DNA of 34,777 bases, taken from NCBI GenBank assembly GCA_937899835.1, contig CALCCE010000048.1, positions 1 to 34,777 on the forward strand, read 5' to 3'. This document shows, piece after piece, positions 26,863 to 34,777 of this stretch; within the stretch, counting starts at the first letter, position 1; the number at the start of each line of letters is the position of its first letter. The position numbers and the translations under genes are program-made. The notes under the pieces are model-generated. The model searched no databases. It was not told the DNA's origin and saw nothing but the letters and a program-made list of their open reading frames with translations. The DNA is from an uncultured Flavobacteriales bacterium (GTDB lineage Bacteria; Bacteroidota; Bacteroidia; Flavobacteriales_G; Salibacteraceae).

Positions 26863-27678
26863 ATGAAAAGCTTTTTTCTTGGCGCATGTTCGTTGTTGCT
26901 GTTCGGGTTTTCGGCAGCTGCTCAAGAATCGCCCATCAACCTTTGGAACTGGAAACTGGAGCTGCCGAGTGGCTACAAAGCCTCCGATTGGAAGTTGTCT
27001 AATTATCAGAAAGACCGCTTTGCCAAACCCTTTTTTCACCTGGACACCCTGGACAGTGCCATCGTGATGGAGGCTTACCCTTCGGAAGGAACCTCCAAAT
27101 CCAAATACACCCGCAACACCCTGCGCGAACAGATGCAAGCGGGCAGCAACGATGTGAATTGGACCATGAAAGAGGGGGCAGTATTGGAGGCCGACTTTCA
27201 GGTTACCCAAATGTCGAAAGGAGAAAATGGCAAATACCACCGCACCATTCTCTTTCAAATTGACGGACGCACCACTGAAAAGCAAACCGAAAAATTGGGA
27301 TTAAAGAAGCCCAAGAGCATGCCAATGGTAAAAATCTACTGGCAAAACGAACGTTTGCGGGTCACCCGGAAAGTATTGAAAGACGAATCGATGGTAGGCG
27401 ATGACCTATTGCTGAAAAGCTCTTGGAAAGAAACAGAAAGCACCATATACGCCAAAGAGAAGGTTGGGTTTGAAAAAGTGCACATTCGCATCGAAGTCAA
27501 AAAGGGAAAAATTACCATTCAGGTGAATGAGGAAAAGCCGATTGTGTTCCGCGACCTTAGTGTGAGCCAATGGTATTTCGAAAACTACTTTACCGTGGGC
27601 AACTATTTACAGTCCAAAGAAGCTGGTTGCCACTCCACGGTCAAATTCTATTCGCTCGTAGTTTCCCACGGGAAATAG
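26863..27678 (+). CDS. PL7-like paralogue 3 with altered catalytic residues
   Basis: A 271-residue tandem paralogue of PL7-2 with signal peptide (LLLFGFSAAAQ). It aligns without gaps to PL7-2 at all signature positions, yet these are changed: RSELREQ has become RNTLREQ (Glu86 to Thr), QIH has become QID (His134 to Asp), and YFKAGNY has become YFTVGNY (Lys244 to Thr, Ala245 to Val). Arg84, Gln132 and Tyr248 remain. His134 is the expected catalytic His of family 7, so this protein is probably not an ordinary alginate lyase. It may bind oligomers, act on another uronan, or use Asp instead. The reading frame is intact and the fold-defining residues kept, which argues against simple decay. It begins one base after the PL7-2 stop. 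Confidence 0.88.
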   Translation: MKSFFLGACSLLLFGFSAAAQESPINLWNWKLELPSGYKASDWKLSNYQKDRFAKPFFHLDTLDSAIVMEAYPSEGTSKSKYTRNTLREQMQAGSNDVNWTMKEGAVLEADFQVTQMSKGENGKYHRTILFQIDGRTTEKQTEKLGLKKPKSMPMVKIYWQNERLRVTRKVLKDESMVGDDLLLKSSWKETESTIYAKEKVGFEKVHIRIEVKKGKITIQVNEEKPIVFRDLSVSQWYFENYFTVGNYLQSKEAGCHSTVKFYSLVVSHGK

Positions 27679-27966
27679 TGTCTTCCTTAGGCAAATGAAT
27701 CTTGTTTTTGCGATTAATGGATTGACAGTTTGCAGCTGATCACCAAAGGGTGATTTCAGCTTGTTTATCAAATAGCAGGCATCAAGTCTTGATCGACAGC
27801 ATCTTTTGAGGCGTTCAGGCCGATGCTCATCAACCACGAGGCGTTCGATGCGTTGGGAAGAATGCAGGATGGCTTCTAAACCCAAGCGCCAATTGATTTC
27901 TAATGGGTAAATGTCCTTTTGGGGAGTGCTGAGATAGGCTGAGCATAGGATGTTAGTTGTGTTCTT
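27679..27966. other. Intergenic region after the PL7 cluster, with hairpin
   Basis: About 290 bases with no convincing gene. An inverted repeat AGCTGATCACC (27734-27744) / GGTGA-tt-TCAGCT (27749-27761) could form an 11-pair stem with a two-base bulge, 55 bases after the PL7-3 stop. It is followed by TTGTTTATC, so it may end the susCD-lyase transcript, though the T-run is weak. The string GAGGCGTTC occurs twice around 27808-27847. Confidence 0.4.
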
Positions 27967-30210
27967 TTGCGGGTGGTAGCGAAATCAAACCTTCCTTTTT
28001 TTATTACATTGAAGGGCCTTTCTGAACACTGGCGTTTCACCTTTGCTCCATTGTTGCCTTCGCTCGTAATTCATCGCTTCGCCTGTTTTTCCTTGCTTTT
28101 TGGGGGATCGAACCATCTTATTCCCAGTTCTTTCTTCATCTGGTTACGGCTTTTTTGTGTCGTTCTCTTCTTAGGGCAAGGTGTATTCACGGCAGTAGGT
28201 GCAGCCAATAAAACCCTGGATAGCCTGGAGCAAGTTCTACCTGAAACAGAGGGGCTGGCGCGCCTAAAGGTTTACAACCAATTGGTGCAACGCATCCTCA
28301 ATTCAGATCCGCAAAAAGCGTTGGAATATGCTCAGGAATCCCATTTGTTGGCCCTTGAGCTAAAGAATGAGAAATGGATTGCCGGAACACTGTTGAACAG
28401 TGCATCGATCTATGATGTTCTGGGCCGGCAAACGGAGGCCTTGGTATCCCTTCAACGCGTTAAAGCAATTTTTGAACGCAACAACGATAGCCTTAGCCTA
28501 AGCATTTGTTTGGGGAACATTGCCAACGTTTATTCCAGCCTTTCCGACCGCCAGAGTGCCATCAAGTATGCCCGCAAAGCCTACGAGATCAGTCAAGACA
28601 TTCGCGATTCGGTTGGGATTGCTGTGTACGCCCAAAGTCTGGCAGCAGCTTATAGTGCTACCGGGGTGCCAGACAGTGCTATCTTGTATTATTCAGAGGC
28701 ATTGGAACAAATGCTGACTTTGGACATGCGCCTGGAACGAGGTGTTACCCTCGGAAACCTCGGGGGGCTTTTTTTAGAATATGAGTTGATGCCAGAGGCG
28801 ATAGAGTGTTTTCAAGAGGCCTTGCAGATTGGAAAGGAGAAAAACCATGTGTTGGGAATGGCCAACGCTTGTCGTTACCTGGGCCGTGCTTATTTCAAGC
28901 TCGACCAATTGGATTCCGCTCACCACTACTACCGGCAAAGTTTGGCGGTATTGGAGCAGAATGACATCCTGCCCGGGCAAGGAATCGCACATCTGGGTTT
29001 GGCAAACGTGTTTTTAGCACAAAAGCAGCCCGGTGAAGCATTGAAGTTTATGCGCAAAGCCCTGCTCTTGATTGAACAGGGCGCCAACGTGGAAAACCTG
29101 GCCAAGGCCTATGATTTTTTAGGAGATGTCTTTTTAGACTTGGGAAACTCAGATAGTGCTCAGGTCTACTGGGAAAAGGCCATTCACCTGTGCCAGCGCC
29201 ACCAATTGATCAAGGTGGAATGCAATGTGGTGGAGAAACTGGCCACCTATTATCAAGAGCAAGGCCAAACAGCTGAAGCGGCCGGGTATGCAGCACGGCA
29301 CGAGGTGTTGATCGATTCCATTTATAGGGAAACAAGTTATGCCGCCCTGGAAAAGATTCGGGCCGATTACCATGCCAAGCAGACCCAATACCTGCAGCAG
29401 CGCATCAAACTGGAGAAGCAGCGCGTGGAGTTGCAACAGGCGCGCACCGAAGGGCAGCGGTGGTTGCTCTTGACCTTGGTATTAGGGTTGGGGTTGTTGC
29501 TGGCCTTGTTGCTCGGCATGCGCTACCGCAGCCAAACCCAATGGCGCGGACGCTTGTTGGAAGAACGCGAAAAAGGCATTCGTTCCTTGATGGAGGCGGA
29601 AAACAAGGTGCGGGAAGAAGTATCGAGAGACTTGCACGATGGCTTGGGCCAGTTGTTGACATCCGTGCGCATGCAGCTCTACGGTTGGAAAAGCAATACC
29701 GGTCTGGAAAATGGAGTAGTGTCTGCCAAAGAAATGGCAAAGGTGGATCAGTTGATCGGCGAAGCGTTGGGCCAGGTGCGCGATGCCGCCCACCTCATGA
29801 TGCCCCGAATGCTGGAGGAAGCAGGCCTTGCCGCTGCTTTGAATGAATTGCTAAAGTACAGCATTGACCCCCGGCAATTGACTTGGGAGTTGGATGCCAT
29901 CCACACCGAAAAGCGCTTGGACCGCTATTTGGAATTTAACCTGTACCGGGTGTGTCAGGAGTTGGTAAGCAATACCCTGAAACACGCCCAGGCCAGTCAT
30001 TTTTCGGTTCAGTTGGTGTATTTTCCTAAACAGGTGCAATTGGCCTTGGAGGACAACGGCAAAGGGTTCGACTATGCCAGTGCCATCGGCAAAGGTGCCG
30101 GCTTAAACAATGTAAAAAACCGGGTTGAATTGCTGGGAGGCGTGCTGGTGGTGGAGCCCACCCTTCCACAAGGTCAGATAACGAAAATCAGAATCCCTTT
30201 GAATGGATGA
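27967..30210 (+). CDS. TPR-containing sensor histidine kinase (HisKA_3/HATPase_c)
   Basis: A 747-residue frame. A hydrophobic segment near 57-75 is followed by a long tetratricopeptide region (about 80-440), a coiled coil (about 450-495), one membrane helix (WLLLTLVLGLGLLLALLLG, about 499-517), a HisKA_3 phospho-acceptor domain with His557 in SRDLHDGLGQ, and a HATPase_c domain with N box ELVSNTLKHA, G1 DNGKGFD and G2 GAGLNNVKNR. This is the NarX/DegS type of kinase with a periplasmic TPR sensor, common in Bacteroidota. Its partner overlaps by four bases. The start is uncertain: the frame opens at a TTG (27967) and has no ATG until deep in the TPR region. A TTG at 28093, just before the signal-like segment, is a reasonable alternative. 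The signal sensed is unknown. Confidence 0.88.
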   Translation: MRVVAKSNLPFFITLKGLSEHWRFTFAPLLPSLVIHRFACFSLLFGGSNHLIPSSFFIWLRLFCVVLFLGQGVFTAVGAANKTLDSLEQVLPETEGLARLKVYNQLVQRILNSDPQKALEYAQESHLLALELKNEKWIAGTLLNSASIYDVLGRQTEALVSLQRVKAIFERNNDSLSLSICLGNIANVYSSLSDRQSAIKYARKAYEISQDIRDSVGIAVYAQSLAAAYSATGVPDSAILYYSEALEQMLTLDMRLERGVTLGNLGGLFLEYELMPEAIECFQEALQIGKEKNHVLGMANACRYLGRAYFKLDQLDSAHHYYRQSLAVLEQNDILPGQGIAHLGLANVFLAQKQPGEALKFMRKALLLIEQGANVENLAKAYDFLGDVFLDLGNSDSAQVYWEKAIHLCQRHQLIKVECNVVEKLATYYQEQGQTAEAAGYAARHEVLIDSIYRETSYAALEKIRADYHAKQTQYLQQRIKLEKQRVELQQARTEGQRWLLLTLVLGLGLLLALLLGMRYRSQTQWRGRLLEEREKGIRSLMEAENKVREEVSRDLHDGLGQLLTSVRMQLYGWKSNTGLENGVVSAKEMAKVDQLIGEALGQVRDAAHLMMPRMLEEAGLAAALNELLKYSIDPRQLTWELDAIHTEKRLDRYLEFNLYRVCQELVSNTLKHAQASHFSVQLVYFPKQVQLALEDNGKGFDYASAIGKGAGLNNVKNRVELLGGVLVVEPTLPQGQITKIRIPLNG

Positions 30211-30857
30211 GTGTGGTTAGAATTTTAGTGGTGGACGACATGCCGCTGATTAGCGAGGGCCTCAGTTTGATGTTGGCGAAAGAAAACAACCTGAGTATCG
30301 TTGGCAAAGCTTCCAATGGAGCCGAATGCATGCAGTTTTTGCAGCAGCAAGCAGTAGACCTGGTGTTGCTCGATCACCAGATGCCTGGTCAATCCGGTTT
30401 GGAAATTATGCACCAGATCCGGGAAAACAACAAGCAACTGAAAGTGGTGATGCTCACCTTTTTGATTGATGAGCAACTGGTGAAAAACTACCTGGAGGCG
30501 GGGGCCAACGGTTGTTTGCTCAAACACGACAGCCCGGCAGAATTCGTCTACGGCATTCAACAGGTTGTAGCCGGGCGGCAATTTCTTTCTTCTACGGTGA
30601 GTAAAGTATTGTCTAAACAACTGGTGGGAGATTCGGGCGTAAAACCGGTTCCTTCCGAAAACCTTGGGGAACTCACCAAAGCCGAACGGGAAGTGTTGAG
30701 CTGGATTGGTCGTGGGCTCTCGGTGGAAGAAATTGGCCAGATTCGGAAAACGACCACCAGCACCGTAAGCCGACAAAAACAAAACATCATGGACAAGCTC
30801 GACATCCACAAAGAGATAAAACTGATGCGGTTTGCCATTGAGCAAGGGCTTGTCTAA
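30207..30857 (+). CDS. LuxR/NarL-family response regulator
   Basis: A 216-residue two-domain regulator. The receiver domain carries the acidic pair Asp10-Asp11, phospho-acceptor Asp56 (LVLLDHQMPG), Thr in VVMLTF and Lys in CLLKHDS. The C-terminal HTH is LuxR-like (ELTKAEREVLSWIGRGLSVEEIGQI...TTTSTVSRQKQNIMDKLDI), with a slightly unusual recognition segment. Its ATG overlaps the kinase stop (ATGA), so the pair forms one unit. It may act on the alginate genes or on the large secreted protein that follows; no target site can be named from the sequence. Confidence 0.92.
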   Translation: MSVVRILVVDDMPLISEGLSLMLAKENNLSIVGKASNGAECMQFLQQQAVDLVLLDHQMPGQSGLEIMHQIRENNKQLKVVMLTFLIDEQLVKNYLEAGANGCLLKHDSPAEFVYGIQQVVAGRQFLSSTVSKVLSKQLVGDSGVKPVPSENLGELTKAEREVLSWIGRGLSVEEIGQIRKTTTSTVSRQKQNIMDKLDIHKEIKLMRFAIEQGLV

Positions 30858-31156
30858 TAGCGCTTTGCCCGATTTTATACAGAAATTTATGTAGGCGCAT
30901 ACCTGATTTTATTGTTGTCGGAGGGAGAAGATTGCGAGTTATTTGTAAGCATCTGATCAGAAGAATTCAACCGCAATCTAACCTTCTTCACTATACAATC
31001 ATGCCTCGATACACGCCTTCTTTTCGGTTTTTTCTGACCGTTATCGGAAGCGGCTTCTATCCTTGAAGCCAGCTTTCTTTCCTAATCCATCAACTTATTA
31101 TTGCCCACTTTAAGGGGTATTTCTTTCGTTCGAAATACGCATCCAATTCAACCATC
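30858..31156. other. Intergenic region after the two-component pair
   Basis: About 300 bases without a convincing gene. A short stem-loop GGCTTC (31052-31057)/GAAGCC (31065-31070) followed by AGCTTTCTTTCC may be a weak terminator. A 21-codon frame starts at 31001 but runs through this hairpin and is not called. The promoter of the following large gene should lie here; no clear -33/-7 pair was recognised. Confidence 0.35.
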
Positions 31157-34100
31157 ATGAAACATTACTGGAAGGTACTTTTGGCAAGTACCACGCTTTT
31201 ATCATGCCTTTTTTCCTGCACTTCGGAACCTGCTCCTGCACCCTCCGAAATGGCACAATTGAAAGATTCAATCCACATCTCTAAAGATCCGGCGGGATTT
31301 CAGCAGCTTTTTGAGATCAAAAAAAACAAGGCAGGAATAATTCCACGGATTTCGCCTATGAAATGGGCCAATGACGATGCCCAACTGGAAGCAGATTATC
31401 TGGCCACCTACTCCACCAAACAGCTGAATACAGCTAAAAACCAAAATACGGCGAATTCCATTGGTCCCTTTGGCATTTCGGGAAGAACAAGAGCGGTGTT
31501 GGCAGACAAAGCCAGCCCAAAACACTTCCTCGCCGGAGGTGTGTCCGGTGGCCTGTGGACCTCTACCGATGCCGGTGATTCCTGGTCCCCGGTAGACGAT
31601 CAGGCGGCATCGCTGGCAGTAACCTGCCTTGCGCAAGACCCTTTCAATACCAGCGAAATTATTTATGGAACCGGAGAATTTGCCTCAGCTACAAATCCCC
31701 TGAATACGGGGGTGGGGCTAATGAAGTCGGTGGATGGAGGGCAAACTTTCAGTTCCATCACCTCAACTGACAATAACTCTGATTTTAGCTCCTGTTTTAC
31801 GGTCGCCTATTCCAATAGTTTGGCCACCGCTGGAAGAATATATGCTGGCACCACCAAGGGCTTGTTGGTTTCCGACAACGAAGGAGCTACCTGGACGAAA
31901 TATTTGGCCGGTGAGCGTGTATTTGATGTGATTTCTTTTACCAATGGCGCAGTGTTGATCGCTACCGAGGACGATATTTACTACTCGCCGGATGAAACAC
32001 TCAGCTCGCTACAGGCCATGAACAATTCCATCAATACCGGCCGTATTGAGATTGCCAATTGCCTGGCACAGGAAAACTTGGTGTATGCGGTGTTGACAAC
32101 AAGTAGCATTCAAGCGGTTTTGAAAAGTACAGACTTTGGGCAAACCTGGAATGCGGTGGTCAATCCTGGAGGGCTTACCTATGGCCGTTATACACTGGCC
32201 ATAGCGGTGCACCCTACCGATCCCGATCAGGTTATTTTAGGGGGAGTGAAAATGAAATACAGCGCTGATGGAGGACAAACCTGGAACCTTATTTCTGACT
32301 CGCACGATGATTATCATGCCTATGATCTCATTCCCAATACCACCCGATTTTTAATTGGCAATGATGGTGGCGTTTATGAATACGATTGGAATTCGGTGCT
32401 CAGCACCAACAAGAACTTGAACAACGGCTACAATACCGTCCAATTCTATTTTGGAGATTATTTTCCCAGCGGTCAGGCGGCCATTGGAGGAACTCAGGAC
32501 AACGGAACCTGGTACATGAATGGCACCGGCAATCCTTCTGAAAAGATCAATATTGGAGACGGCATGCAGTGTTATGTGAGTAAAACCACCAGCGATTTTG
32601 GTTTTACTTCCCGTCAATTTGGGACAGTAACTCGGAAAACCAATCTAACGACAGAATTTTTTAATTCGGATTGTGTGACCAGCACCACCATGACGGATTG
32701 TTTTACCGCCAAACTTGCCGACAATCCAAATTATGGTACTGCCGGCGAAATATCATCTTTTCAAACGTATTTCAGGGTTCGGGAATCGAATGAGGATCAA
32801 CTTTTCATGACCACAGCCTATGGCATTTGGTTGTTTGAGTGGACCGGGGTTTTGCCGGGCTACCAGGCACATAAAATCACCAATACCATCTACACGATTA
32901 ACACTTTGGAAATAGAGGACTCCTCGAATCCAAGTTTGTACTATGGCGGATTTAACAAACTGGGTAGAATTGATAATGCCTTGACGGCAACAGGAACTGA
33001 TGGAGTAGACCTTACCGTAAACAGGCCATCTGAGTTGTTGAACTCTTTCTTAAATGACATCGATATTCATCCGAGTGATCCTTCAAAAATTTATGTGTGT
33101 TTTGCCAGCAATGGCGAGTACAGCAAAATATATGAAGTATCCAACGCCACGACCACCGATCCTATCGCTTCGCCTGAGTTGTGGAATGACATTAGTGGTA
33201 ATTTTCCGGATGACCTGCCCGTCAATTGCCTTGCCTTGCATCCGGATGCGCCCGAAACGGTCCTATACATTGGGACGGACTATGGGCTGTATTTTACGGA
33301 AGATGGAGGCGATCACTGGCTCAAAGAGGAGTCCATTCCCAATGTGCCCATTTTTGACCTTGAACTTCGGGAAAGTGATTTGAACCTTTTTGTTTTTACC
33401 CACGGTCGAGGCGCTTTTACCATGCATTTAAGCAGTGCTGGTGCTGGGTTTGTGGCAGGAAATATTCGTACCGAAACGGGTGGTAACGTGGCCCAGGTAG
33501 AGGTAACTGCGGACAACCAAACCGTAACCACCGGGTTGGATGGTAACTATAGCATTGGAGGCCTCAGCTTTGGCCAGAGCATTGACATTACTCCCGCCAA
33601 AGACATCAATGACCTCAACGGGGTCACGATACTCGACCTGCAAGCCTTGCACGTGCACATTCTCAATACGCAACCTTTTACTTCGCCTTACCATTTTGTT
33701 GCGGCTGATCTCAACAACAGTGGCACGGTAACCACCGTGGATAAATTGCTGCTAAAAAAACGACTGTTGCTCATTGACGATGCATTTGAATTTGTGCCCT
33801 CCTGGAAATTTGTTCCGGCGAATTTTCAATTTCCCAACACCACGAACCCCATCGCCAACGGATACCCGGAGGTGTTGAGCTTAAACTTTTCTCAATCGTA
33901 TCAAAACCAGGATTTTATTGGTGTGAAAATGGGAGACTTCAACGGGAATGTCGATCCTTCCATGCGAAAAGCCACCGGCGAAAAGGTGGTATTGAAGCTG
34001 GAAGATCAACGCCTTCAGGCAGGTGAGGTATTGGAAATTCCTGTCAGGGTAGAAGCCTTTCAACGAAAATCGGGTTACCAGCTCAGCCTCAAAATAGATG

Positions 34101-34654
34101 CGGAATACCTGGAACTTATTTCGATTGAAACTCCTGCTTTAACCAGTGAATTGGAGCAAGCCGCAGTAGTGCTGAACAACGATGGCAGGAGCATTGGATT
34201 TACGGCCAGTTTGGAAGGTGCTTCTCTGGAAAACAACGCCACCCTGGTCACCTTGCAAGTGAGGGTAAAACAATCGGCACCCACCTTACGGGATAAAATT
34301 TACCTGAGTCAAAAAGTAGATGAAAATGCAGTTTTTGATACACAACAACGCTTGGGACGGTTTGAGTTGGAGCTGGAAGGTACTTTGGCAAGTGTAGTGC
34401 AGGCCCCCTTTCCCAACCCTTTTCAAACCCAATTTCAGTTGGTGATCGCAACGCCTACCGCAGGACAGGTATCGTTAGAGCTGTTTGACCTGAATGGAAA
34501 AAGGGTCTTGCAACAACAATTTTTGACCAACGAAGGAAAAAATAGTTTGACGGTCAACCAATTGCAAGGTATTCCAGCTGGGACCTACTTCTACGCCTTG
34601 AAAAACCAGGCAGGAGAAACGGTGAAAGAAGGCAAGCTGGTGAAAGACCGGTAA
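31157..34654 (+). CDS. Large secreted propeller protein with dockerin-like, cohesin-like and T9SS domains
   Basis: A 1165-residue exported protein. The N-terminal signal ends in LFSC (Cys22), a possible lipobox. Residues about 95-760 contain repeated BNR/sortilin-like beta-propeller blades (GGLWTSTDAGDSWSPV, GLMKSVDGGQTFSS, GLLVSDNEGATWTK, MKYSADGGQTWNLI, GLYFTEDGGDHWLK). Then come a carboxypeptidase-regulatory-like beta domain (about 768-812), a dockerin-like pair of calcium-loop repeats (about 813-878; DINDLNGVTILD and DLNNSGTVTTVD), a cohesin-like Ig module (about 938-1075; LEIPVRVEAFQRKSGYQLSLKID), and a type A T9SS sorting domain (about 1082-1165; PFPNPFQTQF...GTYFYALKN). Function unknown; the propeller may bind glycan or protein. 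It stands alone behind the two-component pair and ends in a strong terminator. Both a lipobox-like Cys and a T9SS domain in one chain is odd. Confidence 0.83.
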   Translation: MKHYWKVLLASTTLLSCLFSCTSEPAPAPSEMAQLKDSIHISKDPAGFQQLFEIKKNKAGIIPRISPMKWANDDAQLEADYLATYSTKQLNTAKNQNTANSIGPFGISGRTRAVLADKASPKHFLAGGVSGGLWTSTDAGDSWSPVDDQAASLAVTCLAQDPFNTSEIIYGTGEFASATNPLNTGVGLMKSVDGGQTFSSITSTDNNSDFSSCFTVAYSNSLATAGRIYAGTTKGLLVSDNEGATWTKYLAGERVFDVISFTNGAVLIATEDDIYYSPDETLSSLQAMNNSINTGRIEIANCLAQENLVYAVLTTSSIQAVLKSTDFGQTWNAVVNPGGLTYGRYTLAIAVHPTDPDQVILGGVKMKYSADGGQTWNLISDSHDDYHAYDLIPNTTRFLIGNDGGVYEYDWNSVLSTNKNLNNGYNTVQFYFGDYFPSGQAAIGGTQDNGTWYMNGTGNPSEKINIGDGMQCYVSKTTSDFGFTSRQFGTVTRKTNLTTEFFNSDCVTSTTMTDCFTAKLADNPNYGTAGEISSFQTYFRVRESNEDQLFMTTAYGIWLFEWTGVLPGYQAHKITNTIYTINTLEIEDSSNPSLYYGGFNKLGRIDNALTATGTDGVDLTVNRPSELLNSFLNDIDIHPSDPSKIYVCFASNGEYSKIYEVSNATTTDPIASPELWNDISGNFPDDLPVNCLALHPDAPETVLYIGTDYGLYFTEDGGDHWLKEESIPNVPIFDLELRESDLNLFVFTHGRGAFTMHLSSAGAGFVAGNIRTETGGNVAQVEVTADNQTVTTGLDGNYSIGGLSFGQSIDITPAKDINDLNGVTILDLQALHVHILNTQPFTSPYHFVAADLNNSGTVTTVDKLLLKKRLLLIDDAFEFVPSWKFVPANFQFPNTTNPIANGYPEVLSLNFSQSYQNQDFIGVKMGDFNGNVDPSMRKATGEKVVLKLEDQRLQAGEVLEIPVRVEAFQRKSGYQLSLKIDAEYLELISIETPALTSELEQAAVVLNNDGRSIGFTASLEGASLENNATLVTLQVRVKQSAPTLRDKIYLSQKVDENAVFDTQQRLGRFELELEGTLASVVQAPFPNPFQTQFQLVIATPTAGQVSLELFDLNGKRVLQQQFLTNEGKNSLTVNQLQGIPAGTYFYALKNQAGETVKEGKLVKDR

Positions 34655-34675
34655 TTTGTTTTCTCAACATTAACG

Positions 34676-34720
34676 AAGGGTGCACCCGCGACTTTAGCCG
34701 TTGCAAGTGCACCCTTTTTT
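34676..34720 (+). terminator. Rho-independent terminator
   Basis: A ten-base perfect stem, AAGGGTGCAC (34676-34685) with GTGCACCCTT (34707-34716), loop of 21 bases, and a run of six T (34715-34720). It lies 21 bases after the stop of the large propeller gene and should end its transcript. Confidence 0.85.
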
Positions 34721-34777
34721 ACGTTCGTTTCCTTGAAAGTAGAGCAATGTATCAGCGAAAAAACTGCTGTCTGTTCC

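Noticed and set aside
27800-27850. Repeated GAGGCGTTC as possible attachment site
   Set aside because: Nine bases twice within a short gap is weak, and there is no integrase, tRNA or composition shift nearby.
30225-30845. 206-codon minus-strand frame over the response regulator
   Set aside because: Antisense shadow of a complete receiver-HTH protein.
31001-31066. 21-residue open frame in the gap before the large propeller gene
   Set aside because: No homology, no clear ribosome-binding context, and it runs through a hairpin; chance frames of this size are common.

Overview
The window looks like a chromosomal segment of a Bacteroidota bacterium, probably a marine or algal-polymer degrader of the Saprospiria/Cytophagia type. 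The class is an inference. The phylum rests on a SusC/SusD pair, two proteins with type IX secretion (T9SS) C-terminal sorting domains, SprB-type repeats, Bacteroidota-style lipoproteins and a TAnnTTTG-type promoter element. Most of the window is an alginate utilisation locus of about 25 kb.

Layout. 1-3309 (-): C-terminally cut Roco protein with 15 perfectly regular leucine-rich repeats. 3642-4883 (+): queA, unrelated housekeeping. 5128-14592 (-): an eight-gene operon, read right to left as FadR/GntR regulator, PL6 alginate lyase, PL17 oligoalginate lyase, kdgF, MFS uronate transporter, DEH reductase (SDR), kdgK and eda. It ends at a strong hairpin plus T-run. 14593-15069: divergent control region with two pairs of TTGGTnnACCAA-type palindromes. 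15070-18631 (+): a T9SS-exported modular protein followed four bases later by a second FadR/GntR regulator. 18901-27678 (+): susC, susD, a PKD/CBM-like surface lipoprotein and three tandem PL7 alginate lyase paralogues. 27967-30857 (+): TPR sensor histidine kinase and LuxR-type response regulator. 31157-34654 (+): a large propeller protein with dockerin-like, cohesin-like and T9SS domains, closed by a clear terminator.

How the parts fit. The surface module (PL7 enzymes, SusD, PKD/CBM protein) would cut and bind alginate, and SusC would import oligomers. PL6 and PL17 lyases reduce them to unsaturated monouronate. The MFS carrier, KdgF, SDR, KdgK and Eda then take this through DEH and KDG to KDPG, pyruvate and glyceraldehyde-3-phosphate. 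The genetic plan resembles the alginolytic operon of Zobellia galactanivorans, where a GntR-family repressor (AusR) is known, but here there are two such regulators.

Most notable observations: the third PL7 copy has lost the catalytic His and other signature residues at exactly aligned positions; the two FadR paralogues are flanked by paired palindromic operators; a perfect 28-bp palindrome lies inside the 5' end of the first PL7 gene; and two T9SS proteins of unknown function have unusual architectures. No tRNA, rRNA, CRISPR array, insertion sequence or integrase was seen.
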